Numbered from the stretch's first letter, positions 40,834 to 51,928 are shown. The stretch is 64,000 nucleotides of DNA from Haberlea rhodopensis (GCA_907163345.1 CAJQUN010000001.1:2852001-2916000), one strand, 5' to 3'. Notes: generated by a model from the letters alone, not told the origin. Translations and numbers: made by a program.

Positions 40834-41194
40834 AGCTAATTCCATCATCACGAGATCAAAGCATCTCCGAGAAAATCTGGAGGAGCTAGACAAGAAGATC
40901 AACGGCCTGGTGATTAATTCTCAGGTTGCGGGTCAAGTACAGGAACTGGATCTCACGAAGTTCCAACAGGCTATGAAGGCTACCATGCAGGCTCACACCT
41001 GTTTATGGGACATTCTTTATATTCCCCTCCGATGGGATGCTTCAGCAGTGAAGCTAAAGTCGTGTTTCAGAGAGCCAGGCTCATCAACCGGTGTGGAGGA
41101 TTCAAGTACCGCCACTTCAGGTCCTAGTATTGATCCTTTCGGGGAAGATACAGAAGGAAGAATTGATTCCAAGGTATCTGGGATATCTGAATAA
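40820..41194 (+). CDS. Unassigned pararetrovirus ORF downstream of RNase H (A)
   Basis: 124 codons, overlapping the end of the polymerase frame by about 14 bases, the compact overlap typical of caulimovirids. The N-terminal part is helical and charged (HLRENLEELDKKINGLVINS, LTKFQQAMKATMQAH), the C-terminal part is Ser/Thr/Gly/Asp-rich. I do not recognise it. By position it could be the start of a transactivator/inclusion-body-type protein split by a frameshift from the ORF at 41361. Confidence 0.5.
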   Translation: MEASEANSIITRSKHLRENLEELDKKINGLVINSQVAGQVQELDLTKFQQAMKATMQAHTCLWDILYIPLRWDASAVKLKSCFREPGSSTGVEDSSTATSGPSIDPFGEDTEGRIDSKVSGISE

Positions 41195-41360
41195 TCAAGC
41201 CAACCCAGCACCTCAGGGGTTAAAGAGGGAGAGATTAATCTTAGGCCAGCGGCGGGCAAATCTAAGGTTAATACTAACGAGAATATTGTTTCCCCAACTT
41301 CCCCTTTGCAGGAATATCAAAGATCATGGGAGAAACTTTGTACAAGAGTGGGTATAATTC

Positions 41361-41981
41361 TTGGAAAAATTACAGCAGACTGGTCAGGAAAATACCCAAG
41401 AATGTGGATGCATCCTGGTGTCAAACCAGAAAGTGTTCGTGAGTGGTTTTGATTTTGGCTGCCTAGCCTCAATCTTTACCACAGCACCAAGTTTTCCTAA
41501 AATCGCAAAATTACCGGACTGGATCTATGAAGGAGTGTATGACTCATGGCAAAATAATCAGACAGTTGGACAGGGAGATGTTCTGGAGCTGAAATTCATT
41601 ACTGCAGCCCCAGAAATCACAGGAAAAGGTCTTCACCCTAGCTTTCATTTTGTAAAGTTACAGAGACCTAACTGGAAGGCGATGGATCAAATAATACCAC
41701 CGCCTGAAGGAACAACATTAGTTTCCCCGCTCACCGAAGATGACATTACTACCAGAAGAGCTTGGGGATTATGGGCCTGTCTTACTGAGATGGACAAAGT
41801 CAAGTACCTGTTCAAAATCTTCCAGAAAACAGCGAACAAATCATTCATGGTGAACTCCATGACAAGTCATACTAAAAATTTGCCGAGGACATCTTTGAAA
41901 AGAAGAGGCAAATATTATGGGAAAACAAGATTCCGGCAACCAAAGAAACTAGCCGGAAGCTCTGCAACATGGCTCATGTAG
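41361..41981 (+). CDS. Unassigned pararetrovirus ORF downstream of RNase H (B)
   Basis: 206 codons. The middle is globular (FVSGFDFGCLASIFTTAPSF, LPDWIYEGVYDSWQNNQTVG, HPSFHFVKLQRPNWKAMDQI, RRAWGLWACLTEMDKVKYLF). The C-terminus is basic (TSLKRRGKYYGKTRFRQPKK). Caulimovirus-like genera place the translational transactivator/inclusion protein here, and this could be a distant relative, but I see no diagnostic motif. Probably the main part of one ORF that begins at 40820. Confidence 0.5.
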   Translation: MEKLQQTGQENTQECGCILVSNQKVFVSGFDFGCLASIFTTAPSFPKIAKLPDWIYEGVYDSWQNNQTVGQGDVLELKFITAAPEITGKGLHPSFHFVKLQRPNWKAMDQIIPPPEGTTLVSPLTEDDITTRRAWGLWACLTEMDKVKYLFKIFQKTANKSFMVNSMTSHTKNLPRTSLKRRGKYYGKTRFRQPKKLAGSSATWLM

Positions 41982-42170
41982 GAAGATGGCAGGACTACAT
42001 CTGCCCGAGCTGCCCAGAGTAAAAAGAGCCACTGTTCGGAAAAGGGTTCCCTGTCAAACGGGACCAGAAGAAAGATGACAAAGCAGGACCAGGCAAACGT
42101 GGAAGATTCCCACACGGACTGCAAAAGCCAAATTTTTAGGGACCACAGGGAGATAAGAGCCATGTGACTC

Positions 42171-42344
42171 TGACGAGGACCACTACCATTTGCAAAAGAA
42201 AAAAAAATGATAGGACCGCTCTTCGGCCGAAAGTCGAAGGGACCACAAGATACCAAACAAGAGAGAAAACGCATGCAATGATGTCTGATTATAAACAAGA
42301 ATTGAAGTCCGGATTTCACATCCACCTCCAGACTTCTATAAATA
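42171..42344 (+). promoter_or_regulatory. Pararetrovirus pregenomic promoter: TATA box and as-1-like motif
   Basis: A TATAAATA box at 42337-42344 lies about 355 bp after the last viral ORF, with a TGACG motif (as-1 type, bZIP binding) at 42171-42175. Position and arrangement match the 35S-type promoter that makes terminally redundant pregenomic RNA. The start of transcription would be near 42370. The small host-like ORFs across this segment are ignored. Confidence 0.6.
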
Positions 42345-42607
42345 CCAAGGCATTCAGGAAGCTAAGGACATCGAAAATTCTCCATAGTTTTCTGAGAAAT
42401 AAATTTAGAGTCTCCAAGCTTTGTAATATTTCAACTTTCGTAGCTTGGTAATCTTTCTTTCTTTCTTTTGTAATCGTTTGTAATTCTGTTCTGATTGTTT
42501 TAAGTTTATGTGTTCTTGAGTCAAGCCGCATCTTTCTGAGAGGTAAACAAGTCCTTCTCCTCCCAAAAGGAGACGTTTTAATGTAATAGATGTTATATGT
42601 ATTCCAG

Positions 42608-42613
42608 AATAAA
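42608..42613 (+). terminator. Poly(A) signal in the pararetrovirus leader
   Basis: AATAAA about 240 bases after the expected transcription start. Caulimovirids put their poly(A) signal just downstream of the promoter, so it is skipped on the first pass and used after a full circle. Confidence 0.55.
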
Positions 42614-42744
42614 AATAAGGCTGTTGCTCAGCTATCTCCCAGATTTCTTTAAATCTTTTTTATATCTTGATTATACCTTACGCCCTAAGGTAGGAAACGA
42701 ATTAGGGTTGTGCTGTGCGGTTTCTAAAGGAGTCGGATAACTGG

Positions 42745-42805
42745 CAGACTATCCTCACCCGTGAGCTGAGGTTGAATGGTGAGGAGCCATTCGTAAAATA
42801 GTCTG
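42745..42805 (+). promoter_or_regulatory. Stem-loop in the pararetrovirus leader
   Basis: CAGACTAT (42745) pairs with ATAGTCTG (42798), and directly inside CCTCACC (42753) pairs with GGTGAGG (42778), an extended imperfect hairpin about 60 bases long. Strong leader hairpins occur in caulimovirids, where they permit ribosome shunting. Function here is inferred. Confidence 0.5.
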
Positions 42806-43619
42806 GAGGCAGTAAGTTTTCGACTGGTGGCGTTGCGACCCACCTCACCCGGTGCCGTTATGGTCAAAATGATATATTTCAGTTTGTTAAAATTTTATTG
42901 TAATACGGAAGCATGTTGGGCCTTTTATTTATTTTAACATGATCTTCAAATCGGGTTGTGAATTATAATTAGAACAGCGTTATATGAACTGTGAGTCCTT
43001 TGCAAAAGTATGCTTTTGGGTTCACCCGAGATGACAGAAACTGAAGGATCTCATGTTCATAAATGCTACTGTTTCATGAATAAAAGGATAAAGAAGATGA
43101 TAAATAGTATATATGTAAGGACCCTAGTTCCTTAAGTGCGGATTAAAGGCATAATTAAATTTTTCCATACAAAATAAGGTTTGAAGGTCAAGTTGATGCC
43201 CTGAGTTAATTAAATTACAGTGCCAAATAAAGTTTCAAAAGGGATTAGTTACATTCCCAACCAATGAATACTAATCCTATAGCTTTACACTACTCCTAGA
43301 GCAGAGACTATACAAAAGGATTTGGCCTGCTAACAAGAGCACTCCTCACTGGCTCACTGCATCACCCGCCTTAGCCCCTTCCGCCCAAGTACCTACAGGA
43401 ACAACCCCAAACCGTGAGCATGTATATAAATCATATCCACAATAATATGATCACAATTAAATGCATAAACCATAAATGCAATTCACTTCCTGTGTTTAAC
43501 ATATTTAAAAGCTCCATTGGTTGTCCCTGTATCACAATAATAATCAAAGATTATAATACCAATATGCATGTCATGACATGAACTCATTCCGTGTATACCA
43601 ATTTCCAATTTCCAGTCTT

Positions 43620-43850
43620 ATTATATCAGTGGCATAATACCCCTCGCGTTTATATGACAGCGGCATTAATACCCCTCGCTTCGACATATTAGCGGTATAA
43701 TATCCCTCGCATCAATATGACAGCGGCATTATCCTTCGCTTCGACATATTTGCGGCAAATATTCTTCATCGCTAAATATGACAGCGGCAAGTATTCTATC
43801 ATCGCTTCGACATAACAGCGGCAAGTATTCGATCATCACTACGATATAAT
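43620..43850. repeat. Minisatellite in chromovirus LTR, about 31-34 bp units
   Basis: The anchor CAGCGGCA (or TAGCGGTA, TTGCGGCA) recurs at 43627, 43658, 43690, 43721, 43750, 43782 and 43816. Each unit carries ATATGACAGCGGCATTAAT and CCCTCGCTTCGAC. The same array is in the right LTR at about 50421-50651. Confidence 0.85.
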
Positions 43851-44167
43851 CTCGACTCACAATTTATATATATGCAACCGTAATGCATATCCAATCACAT
43901 ATGCAACCAAAATGCATAAACAAGACCATGTATGCAACCACAATGCATAACCAATTCAAAGCGTAATAAATACGTTTTACCGTCCGATGCTCGTACGTCT
44001 CACTACGTACCTTGATTCCAAAAGTGGAGATTATCGTAGACTTTATCTCCTATGCTGTGTGCCCACCTGGGATGGTTCTACACATTCACACAAATCGATA
44101 TTAGAAGCCAATAATAGTCCGATATCAAAAATTTCACAAAAAAGTCCAAAAATCCAATATTTCAGCC

Positions 44168-44381
44168 TTCGCGATCGATCGCCCATCACGGCGATCGATC
44201 GCCCAAACGTACTGCTCGAGCCCCAAATTTTTCATCCTTCGGCGATCGATCGCCACACTTGGCGCGATCGATCGCCAGACCCGCCGATCGATCGCCCAAG
44301 AGTGGCGATCGATCGCCAAAAGCTTCCAACGCCTACTGCCTGGGCGCGATCGATCGCCTGAAATGGGCGATCGATCGCCGA
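44168..44381. repeat. Eight CGATCGATCG palindromes in chromovirus LTR
   Basis: Eight copies of the perfect palindrome CGATCGATCG, most as GGCGATCGATCGCC, within about 215 bp at irregular spacing, repeated identically at 50969-51182. In two frames this reads as AIDRP/AIDR peptides, an artefact of the motif. Confidence 0.9.
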
Positions 44382-45122
44382 CCCCTGTAACCCGAAAAAT
44401 CTCCATTTTTGCACCTCAAAATCATTCCAACCCATTTCAACACATAACCAACAAACCAACAACTCAAATAACATCATAACCCTTCAAAATACACCTTAAA
44501 ACAACCATAAAACCAACCCCCAAACAAAACCACAACAATCCAACCCAAACCCATTTTAAACCCTTCAAACCATTTCAATCTTAAACCAAACACAATAAAA
44601 GCAATGGGGAGGTATCCATACCTCTAGGGGACTCCAAAACTCACACCAAAACCCACAAAGCAAGCTTCTTGAAGGTTTTCTCTCCAACCTTGAGCACAAT
44701 TTCGAAAATGGGGGAAAAAGAAGGGTTTGGTGGTGGTTTTGGGGAAAGTTGTAAAGTAATGGGAATTAAAGGGGAATGGGGTATAAATGATTTAATTAAA
44801 CCAATTGCCTTCCACAATTTACCATGGTGTATAAAACACCCCAACATGATATTTAAAGGCATTTTACCATAATGTACCAAAATCCCAATAAAAACATGAT
44901 TCACACAATTAATCACAAACCAGTACAATTAAACCATCAAAATCCCCAATTACCCAACATGAATAACATGCACATCGAAATGCTCTACCGGGTCGCTCCT
45001 ACCAGGTGACCAAGCATTTCACCAAGATAATTAATTCCATTAATTAATTTAATCACCACCATTAAAATCTCATAATCGAAATTAATGCCCAATTTGCATA
45101 TAATTATTTCGGGGGTATCACA

Positions 45123-45142
45123 ATACTCCCCTACTTATAGGA
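45123..45142 (-). other. Polypurine tract of the chromovirus
   Basis: On minus, TATAAGTAGGGGAGTAT lies immediately before the 3' LTR. Confidence 0.8.
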
Positions 45143-45191
45143 TTTCGCCCTCGAAATCACACGCACTTACCCAACCAAAACCAAACATAAC

Positions 45192-48100
45192 TCACATACC
45201 AGAAAATAACTCCGGGTAGTGCTGCATCATATGCCGCTCCGTCTCCCACGTGGCCTCTTCGACACCTCTGCGATCCCACTGAATCTTTACCATTGGTATC
45301 ACTTTGTTCCGTAGCCTGCGATCAGCCCTGTCCAAAACTCTGACTGGTCGTTCCTCATAAGATACATCAGAATCTAGCTGAACCTCAGGTGGCTGCAATA
45401 CATGAGATGGATCCGGCTCATACTTCCGTAGCACCGATACATGAAACACGTCGTGAATACCAGACAACGACGGCGGTAGTGCCAGACGGTAAGCCAAGGT
45501 ACCGATGCGCTGTAAGATCTCATACGGTCCCACATACCTCGGGGACAGTTTACCACGCATACCAAAACGAACTACACCCTTGAACGGTGAAATCTTTAAA
45601 AAGACCCTGTCTCCCGTCTGAAACTCTAACGGTCTCCGCCGTTTATTCGCATAGGCTGCCTGCCTGTCCTGGGCTGCCTTCATTTTCTGACGGATAACCT
45701 TTACCTTATCCTCCATCTCCCGAATCAATTCGGGTCCTCCCACAGTTTTACTGGTCAAGTCATCCCAGTACAATGGCGACCTACAACGCCTACCATACAA
45801 AGCCTCAAACGGCGCCATCTGAATACTCGCCTGATAGCTGTTGTTGTATGAAAACTCTACCAAGGGCAGAGAATCTTGCCAAGAGGCATCAAACTCCAAC
45901 ACACAAGCTCGTAGCATGTCCTCGAGCGTCTGTATAGTACGCTCTGTCTGCCCATCCGTCTGGGGATGATATGCCGTACTCAATCTCACCTCAGTACCCA
46001 AAGCTGACTGAAGACCTCCCCAGAAATGAGACGTAAACCGCGGGTCTCTGTCGGACACAATAGACACTGGAATCCCATGCAGTCTCACTATGTCCCGGAC
46101 ATACAACTGAGCCATCCTCAAGTACGTGTACGTCATACTGTAGGGAATGAAGTGAGCTACCTTCGTCAGCCTGTCAATGATCACCCAAATGGCATCACAA
46201 CCCGAAGTAGTCCTCGGCAAGTGGGTCACAAAGTCCATAGATATGTGCTCCCACTTCCACTCCGGTATCTCCAAGCTCCTCAGCTCGCCACCGGGTCGCT
46301 GCCTTTCTGCCTTCACCTGCTGACAGATCAAACATTTCTTGACAAATGAGACTACATCTCGCTTCATCCGCTTCCACCAGAACTGATCACACAAGTCCTT
46401 ATACATCTTTCTCCCTCCCGGGTGGATGCTGAATCGGCTACTATGGGCCCGTTCCAAGATTCTTCTGCGCAACTCCGGCGTGCATGGAACTACCCAACGG
46501 TTACCGAGTCTCAAGGAACCATCCTCAGCCACTCTGAATTTTGATGGCTGACCCTGAAATATCAATGCTGACCATCTCTGAATCTCACAATCAGACCTCT
46601 GAGCTCTCCTGATATGCTCATAAATATCTGGCTCAGCCAATAAGGTCGATACCCGAACCGGTGATGCGTCCGTATCGAAGTCATAGCCCAGATGGCAACA
46701 AGAAGTCATCATAGCCGACAAATGCATGACATCCTCAGCAGTATTCCTCACCTTCCGACTCAAGGCGTCTGCTGTCAAATTGGCTTTCCCCGGATGGTAC
46801 TCTATTTCACAATCATAATCTTTAAGTAGATCCATCCATCTCCTCTGACGCATGTTCAATTCTGCCTGAGTAAACAAGAATTTTAGGCTCTTATGATCTG
46901 TATAAATGGTGAAGGAGGTACCATACAGATAATGCCTCCAAATTTTCAGAGCAAAAATGATAGCTGCCAACTCCAAATCGTGGACTGGGTACCTAGTCTC
47001 ATGTGGCTTCAACTGCCTCGATGCATAAGCTACCACGTGCTTGTCTTGCATCAATACGCATCCCAAGCCCTGAAGTGACGCGTCAGTGTACAGAACAAAC
47101 CTCTTATTCTCTGAGGGAATCACCAAAACAGGTGCTGTGGTCAACCGGTGCTTCAGTTCCTGGAAGCTCTGCTCACAAGCTTCAGACCAATAAAACGGTA
47201 CTCCTTTCTGAGTCAACTGAGTCAGCGGCTTAGCAATCTTAGAAAATCCTTCGACGAAACGTCGATAATAGCCCGCCAAACCAAGGAAACTCCGAATCTC
47301 GGGCACCGAAGTGGGTGCAGCCCACTCCATCACAGCCTCAATCTTTCTGGGGTCTACCGAAATCCCACTGCTTGATATGACATGCCCCAGAAATACCACA
47401 CTGCTCAACCAAAACTCACACTTACTGAGCTTGGCGTATAACTGGTGATCTCTAAGGATCTGGAGCACTGTCCTCAAATGTCTCACGTGCTCTTCCTCGC
47501 TCTGGGAATAAATAAGTATATCGTCAATAAACACAATGACGAACTGGTCCAGGTAGGGTTGGAATACCCGATTCATCAAGCTCATAAAAACAGCTGGGGC
47601 GTTCGTCACACCGAACGGCATCACTAGGAACTCGTAGTGTCCATACCGAGTCCGGAATGCTGTTTTCTGTACATCCTCCTCCCTGACCCGTATCTGATGG
47701 TATCCGGATCTCAAATCAATCTTGCTATACAGCTTCGTCCCTTGCAACTGATCAAACAGATCGTCAATCCTTGGGAGAGGATACTTATTCTTTACCGTGG
47801 CCTTATTCAGTTGCCGGTAATCGATGCACAGACGCATCGAACCATCCTTCTTCTTCACAAAAAGAACCGGCGCGCCCCAAGGCGATACGCTAGGGCGTAT
47901 GTATCCTTTATCGAGGAGCTCCTGCAACTGCTCCTTCAGTTCCCTCAACTCTGCCGGTGCCATTCGGTAAGGAGCACGAGAAATAGCGGACGTCCCCGGT
48001 AATAACTCAATCCCAAACTCGACTTCCCTAGCCGGTGGGAATCCTGGAATCTCCTCCGGGAACACATCAGCAAATTCTGCTACAACTGGTATATCCTCGA

Positions 48101-49712
48101 CTCTTAACTCCTTGCCCTTTCCCAACAGATCCACGGCATAAATGAGATAGCCCGTATGTCCACGCTCCAATAATTGAGACATCTTAATTGCCGAAATCAA
48201 CGGAATCTTCGCACGAGAACCGTTACCATAGAAAATCCACTGAACTCCCGAATGAGATCTAAACCGCACTGTCCTCTGCCGGCAATCCACCACTGCCTGA
48301 TACCTGTTCAGAATGTCGATGCCCACAATACAATCGAAATCTGACATACCCAGAACAATCAGATCTGCCTTGACTTCATTGCCCTCAAAATAAATGAGGC
48401 AGTCCATCAGAAACTGATCCGCAACAACTTGCTTTCCGGTGGGTGTCGAGACCAATAGAGACGTGGGCAACGGAGACGTGCACATATGATGTCTCGCCAC
48501 AAAGTCCGCAGACACAAAGGAGTGCGAAGCACCTGTGTCTATCAAAATAAAGGCGGAATATGTAAATAATAGGCACGTACCAGCGATAACCTCCTCTGGA
48601 GCTGCATCGGCCTGCTCCCTGGTCAATGCATAGACCTGTCCCTGAGGCGGTCCCATCGCCTGTCCTCCCATATGTCGAGGCACCACCGGTGGCCTCTGCT
48701 GTACTGTCCCGGTAGGAAACCTTCCTCTGCCTTCCCTGAGGTCTGTCTGTCTTTCCCTATTAGGACAACTCCGAGCAATGTGGCCCGACCTGCCACATAT
48801 ATAACAAGCAGAACAATCACGCATCAAATGCGGCCCTCCACAAAAGTGGCACTTAACATCACCAGCTCTGCTAGGTCCTCCAAAAGTAGATGCACCGCCT
48901 CTCCGGTCACCTTGTTTCCGGCTATCCGGTCGCCTTCCACTAAACCGGGAAGAAGAAGAAGAAGTTCCTCTTGATTTAAAAGATCCTCCCCGAGGCCTCA
49001 GATTTTCAGGTGTGGATCTTTGAGATGAAACCGGTGGGGGTGCAACATCAGGATAAGCACTCACCCCAATCTCTGCCAACTCTGCTCTCACAAGTGCATC
49101 ATCAAAGGATGTCGGGTTGTTAGAAATCACCCGATCAAATAATTCCGGTCTTAACCCCTTCAAGAAGTTCCTCATCTTCGCGTGTCCATTTGTGGCAATA
49201 TGAGGGACATACCTCAATAAAGACGAGTAGTGCATGGCGTAGTCCGAAACCGTCATGCTTCCTTGTTTCAAATTTGAAAACTCATCCTCCTTGGATTGCC
49301 TTGCCGCAGCTGAAAAGTATCGGTTCAAAAACCGAGTCCTAAATAGAGTCCAGTCTATCACCATGCCTTGTGCTCGCAGTTCCATAACAGTCGTCCTCCA
49401 CCACATGGAAGACTTCTTGGCCAGTTGGAATTCCGTCAGTCTTAACCAAGCCGTCCTAGCACACGGCGCGGATACAAATATTTGTTCCAATCTTTCCAGC
49501 CACTCTTCGGCTTCTTCTCCAGTCTCTGTTCCCTCAAACATCGGTGGGTGAAAGGTCAGGAACTGTGTCAGACTAAGTTCCCCTGGTAGTAGCATCTGGG
49601 CAACCGGTTCCACGCCCACAGCAGGTGGGGGTAAGGGATTTGCCTGTCCAATACTAGCATTCACGCTCCCAACATCCCCGACCTCTTCATTAGCAGCCAT
49701 GCTGTAACACAA
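45192..49712 (-). CDS. Chromovirus gag-pol polyprotein (intact)
   Basis: 1506 codons without interruption; translation probably starts at residue 5 (MAANEEVG). Gag domain near residues 60-200 ([29 protein letters not shown]). Tandem zinc knuckles near 290-318 ([27 protein letters not shown]). Aspartic protease [12 protein letters not shown] near 395. Reverse transcriptase about 580-760 with the catalytic FIDDIL near 724. RNase H near 870-990 ([20 protein letters not shown]). Integrase HHCC near 1095-1135 and catalytic D, D, E near 1160 (MDFVTHLP), 1220 (VSDRDPRF) and 1256 (GQTERTIQT). A C-terminal chromodomain-like region 1445-1506 ([35 protein letters not shown]) marks it as a chromovirus of the Tekay/Del type, a family that targets chromatin through this domain. 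All catalytic residues I can check are present. Confidence 0.95.
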   Translation of the reverse strand: MCYSMAANEEVGDVGSVNASIGQANPLPPPAVGVEPVAQMLLPGELSLTQFLTFHPPMFEGTETGEEAEEWLERLEQIFVSAPCARTAWLRLTEFQLAKKSSMWWRTTVMELRAQGMVIDWTLFRTRFLNRYFSAAARQSKEDEFSNLKQGSMTVSDYAMHYSSLLRYVPHIATNGHAKMRNFLKGLRPELFDRVISNNPTSFDDALVRAELAEIGVSAYPDVAPPPVSSQRSTPENLRPRGGSFKSRGTSSSSSRFSGRRPDSRKQGDRRGGASTFGGPSRAGDVKCHFCGGPHLMRDCSACYICGRSGHIARSCPNRERQTDLREGRGRFPTGTVQQRPPVVPRHMGGQAMGPPQGQVYALTREQADAAPEEVIAGTCLLFTYSAFILIDTGASHSFVSADFVARHHMCTSPLPTSLLVSTPTGKQVVADQFLMDCLIYFEGNEVKADLIVLGMSDFDCIVGIDILNRYQAVVDCRQRTVRFRSHSGVQWIFYGNGSRAKIPLISAIKMSQLLERGHTGYLIYAVDLLGKGKELRVEDIPVVAEFADVFPEEIPGFPPAREVEFGIELLPGTSAISRAPYRMAPAELRELKEQLQELLDKGYIRPSVSPWGAPVLFVKKKDGSMRLCIDYRQLNKATVKNKYPLPRIDDLFDQLQGTKLYSKIDLRSGYHQIRVREEDVQKTAFRTRYGHYEFLVMPFGVTNAPAVFMSLMNRVFQPYLDQFVIVFIDDILIYSQSEEEHVRHLRTVLQILRDHQLYAKLSKCEFWLSSVVFLGHVISSSGISVDPRKIEAVMEWAAPTSVPEIRSFLGLAGYYRRFVEGFSKIAKPLTQLTQKGVPFYWSEACEQSFQELKHRLTTAPVLVIPSENKRFVLYTDASLQGLGCVLMQDKHVVAYASRQLKPHETRYPVHDLELAAIIFALKIWRHYLYGTSFTIYTDHKSLKFLFTQAELNMRQRRWMDLLKDYDCEIEYHPGKANLTADALSRKVRNTAEDVMHLSAMMTSCCHLGYDFDTDASPVRVSTLLAEPDIYEHIRRAQRSDCEIQRWSALIFQGQPSKFRVAEDGSLRLGNRWVVPCTPELRRRILERAHSSRFSIHPGGRKMYKDLCDQFWWKRMKRDVVSFVKKCLICQQVKAERQRPGGELRSLEIPEWKWEHISMDFVTHLPRTTSGCDAIWVIIDRLTKVAHFIPYSMTYTYLRMAQLYVRDIVRLHGIPVSIVSDRDPRFTSHFWGGLQSALGTEVRLSTAYHPQTDGQTERTIQTLEDMLRACVLEFDASWQDSLPLVEFSYNNSYQASIQMAPFEALYGRRCRSPLYWDDLTSKTVGGPELIREMEDKVKVIRQKMKAAQDRQAAYANKRRRPLEFQTGDRVFLKISPFKGVVRFGMRGKLSPRYVGPYEILQRIGTLAYRLALPPSLSGIHDVFHVSVLRKYEPDPSHVLQPPEVQLDSDVSYEERPVRVLDRADRRLRNKVIPMVKIQWDRRGVEEATWETERHMMQHYPELFSGM

Positions 49713-49893
49713 ATGTTAACAACAATTCCAAAACAAGATATATATGTTATGCCGTTAGATAACATGAATGAAAATAAGCATGTTAGTATAACAGTTCATA
49801 CTCCAATATGCGCCACATGCATAAACATGCTCAAATGTAAACACTTAGCTAACCATGCTAAGGCTACCCTTCGCTCAATCCCGGGTTCTCTAA

Positions 49894-49910
49894 CCACTGC
49901 TCTGATACCA
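49894..49910 (-). other. Primer binding site of the chromovirus
   Basis: Minus strand TGGTATCAGAGCAGTGG, four bases after the 5' LTR, complementary to initiator Met-tRNA. Confidence 0.9.
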
Positions 49911-49914
49911 CTAA

Positions 49915-51923
49915 TGTAAGGACCCTAGTTCCTTAAGTGCGGATTAAAGGCATAATTAAATTTTTCCATACAAAATAAGGTTTGAAGGTCAAGTTGATGC
50001 CCTGAGTTAATTAAATTACAGTGCCAAATAAAGTTTCAAAAGGGATTAGTTACATTCCCAACCAATGAATACTAATCCTATAGCTTTACACTACTCCTAG
50101 AGCAGAGACTATACAAAAGGATTTGGCCTGCTAACAAGAGCACTCCTCACTGGCTCACTGCATCACCCGCCTTAGCCCCTTCCGCCCAAGTACCTACAGG
50201 AACAACCCCAAACCGTGAGCATGTATATAAATCATATCCACAATAATATGATCACAATTAAATGCATAAACCATAAATGCAATTCACTTCCTGTGTTTAA
50301 CATATTTAAAAGCTCCATTGGTTGTCCCTGTATCACAATAATAATCAAAGATTATAATACCAATATGCATGTCATGACATGAACTCATTCCGTGTATACC
50401 AATTTCCAATTTCCAGTCTTATTATATCAGTGGCATAATACCCCTCGCGTTTATATGACAGCGGCATTAATACCCCTCGCTTCGACATATTAGCGGTATA
50501 ATATCCCTCGCATCAATATGACAGCGGCATTATCCTTCGCTTCGACATATTTGCGGCAAATATTCTTCATCGCTAAATATGACAGCGGCAAGTATTCTAT
50601 CATCGCTTCGACATAACAGCGGCAAGTATTCGATCATCACTACGATATAATCTCGACTCACAATTTATATATATGCAACCGTAATGCATATCCAATCACA
50701 TATGCAACCAAAATGCATAAACAAGACCATGTATGCAACCACAATGCATAACCAATTCAAAGCGTAATAAATACGTTTTACCGTCCGATGCTCGTACGTC
50801 TCACTACGTACCTTGATTCCAAAAGTGGAGATTATCGTAGACTTTATCTCCTATGCTGTGTGCCCACCTGGGATGGTTCTACACATTCACACAAATCGAT
50901 ATTAGAAGCCAATAATAGTCCGATATCAAAAATTTCACAAAAAAGTCCAAAAATCCAATATTTCAGCCTTCGCGATCGATCGCCCATCACGGCGATCGAT
51001 CGCCCAAACGTACTGCTCGAGCCCCAAATTTTTCATCCTTCGGCGATCGATCGCCACACTTGGCGCGATCGATCGCCAGACCCGCCGATCGATCGCCCAA
51101 GAGTGGCGATCGATCGCCAAAAGCTTCCAACGCCTACTGCCTGGGCGCGATCGATCGCCTGAAATGGGCGATCGATCGCCGACCCCTGTAACCCGAAAAA
51201 TCTCCATTTTTGCACCTCAAAATCATTCCAACCCATTTCAACACATAACCAACAAACCAACAACTCAAATAACATCATAACCCTTCAAAATACACCTTAA
51301 AACAACCATAAAACCAACCCCCAAACAAAACCACAACAATCCAACCCAAACCCATTTTAAACCCTTCAAACCATTTCAATCTTAAACCAAACACAATAAA
51401 AGCAATGGGGAGGTATCCATACCTCTAGGGGACTCCAAAACTCACACCAAAACCCACAAAGCAAGCTTCTTGAAGGTTTTCTCTCCAACCTTGAGCACAA
51501 TTTCGAAAATGGGGGAAAAAGAAGGGTTTGGTGGTGGTTTTGGGGAAAGTTGTAAAGTAATGGGAATTAAAGGGGAATGGGGTATAAATGATTTAATTAA
51601 ACCAATTGCCTTCCACAATTTACCATGGTGTATAAAACACCCCAACATGATATTTAAAGGCATTTTACCATAATGTACCAAAATCCCAATAAAAACATGA
51701 TTCACACAATTAATCACAAACCAGTACAATTAAACCATCAAAATCCCCAATTACCCAACATGAATAACATGCACATCGAAATGCTCTACCGGGTCGCTCC
51801 TACCAGGTGACCAAGCATTTCACCAAGATAATTAATTCCATTAATTAATTTAATCACCACCATTAAAATCTCATAATCGAAATTAATGCCCAATTTGCAT
51901 ATAATTATTTCGGGGGTATCACA
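49915..51923 (-). repeat. Chromovirus 5' LTR
   Basis: 2009 bp, same as 43114-45122 throughout by eye, followed by the target duplication ATATA. Confidence 0.95.
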
Positions 51924-51928
51924 ATATA

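Larger units (their letters stand above)
39080..42900 (+). mobile_element. Endogenous caulimovirid, right segment
   Basis: Resumes in the protease/polymerase region right at the Sirevirus LTR end, and carries the reverse transcriptase, RNase H, two further ORFs, a promoter, a poly(A) signal and a structured leader. It follows on from 21154-24812 with only a short stretch (about 15-25 codons by family comparison) missing at the insertion site. At least two in-frame TGA codons (39743 and about 39904) and several frame changes disable it. The right limit towards the chromovirus at 43114 is not sharp. Confidence 0.82.
43114..45122 (-). repeat. Chromovirus 3' LTR
   Basis: 2009 bp. Contains a seven-unit minisatellite of about 31-34 bp (43620-43850), three copies of ATGCAACC-ATGCATA (43872-43955) and eight CGATCGATCG palindromes (about 44168-44381). 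The ORFs within LTRs (such as 43987-44361, 44134-44406, 44641-44928) recur identically in the other LTR and are not genes. Confidence 0.95.
43109..51928 (-). mobile_element. Intact Tekay/Del-type chromovirus (Ty3-gypsy) with target duplication
   Basis: LTRs 43114-45122 and 49915-51923 are both 2009 bp and show no difference that I could find. The target duplication ATATA lies at 43109-43113 and 51924-51928. On minus the LTR begins TGTGATACCCCC and ends CCTTACA. The 5' LTR is followed by a four-base spacer and primer site TGGTATCAGAGCAGTGG, and the 3' LTR is preceded by the purine tract AGTAGGGGAG. One 1506-codon gag-pol ORF fills the interior. Everything needed for autonomous movement is present. 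It was inserted at the edge of the pararetrovirus relic. Confidence 0.96.

Noticed and set aside
43620..43955. CRISPR-like regular repeats
   Set aside because: Repeats and spacers are degenerate, lie inside a plant LTR, and lack any cas gene. It is an LTR minisatellite.
43987..44928. ORFs with repeated AIDRP-type peptides in the chromovirus LTRs
   Set aside because: They exist in both LTRs and come from the CGATCGATCG array. There is no evidence for translation.
46026..49551. Many + ORFs of 60-121 codons opposite the chromovirus polyprotein
   Set aside because: Antisense shadows of a long, well-supported coding frame.
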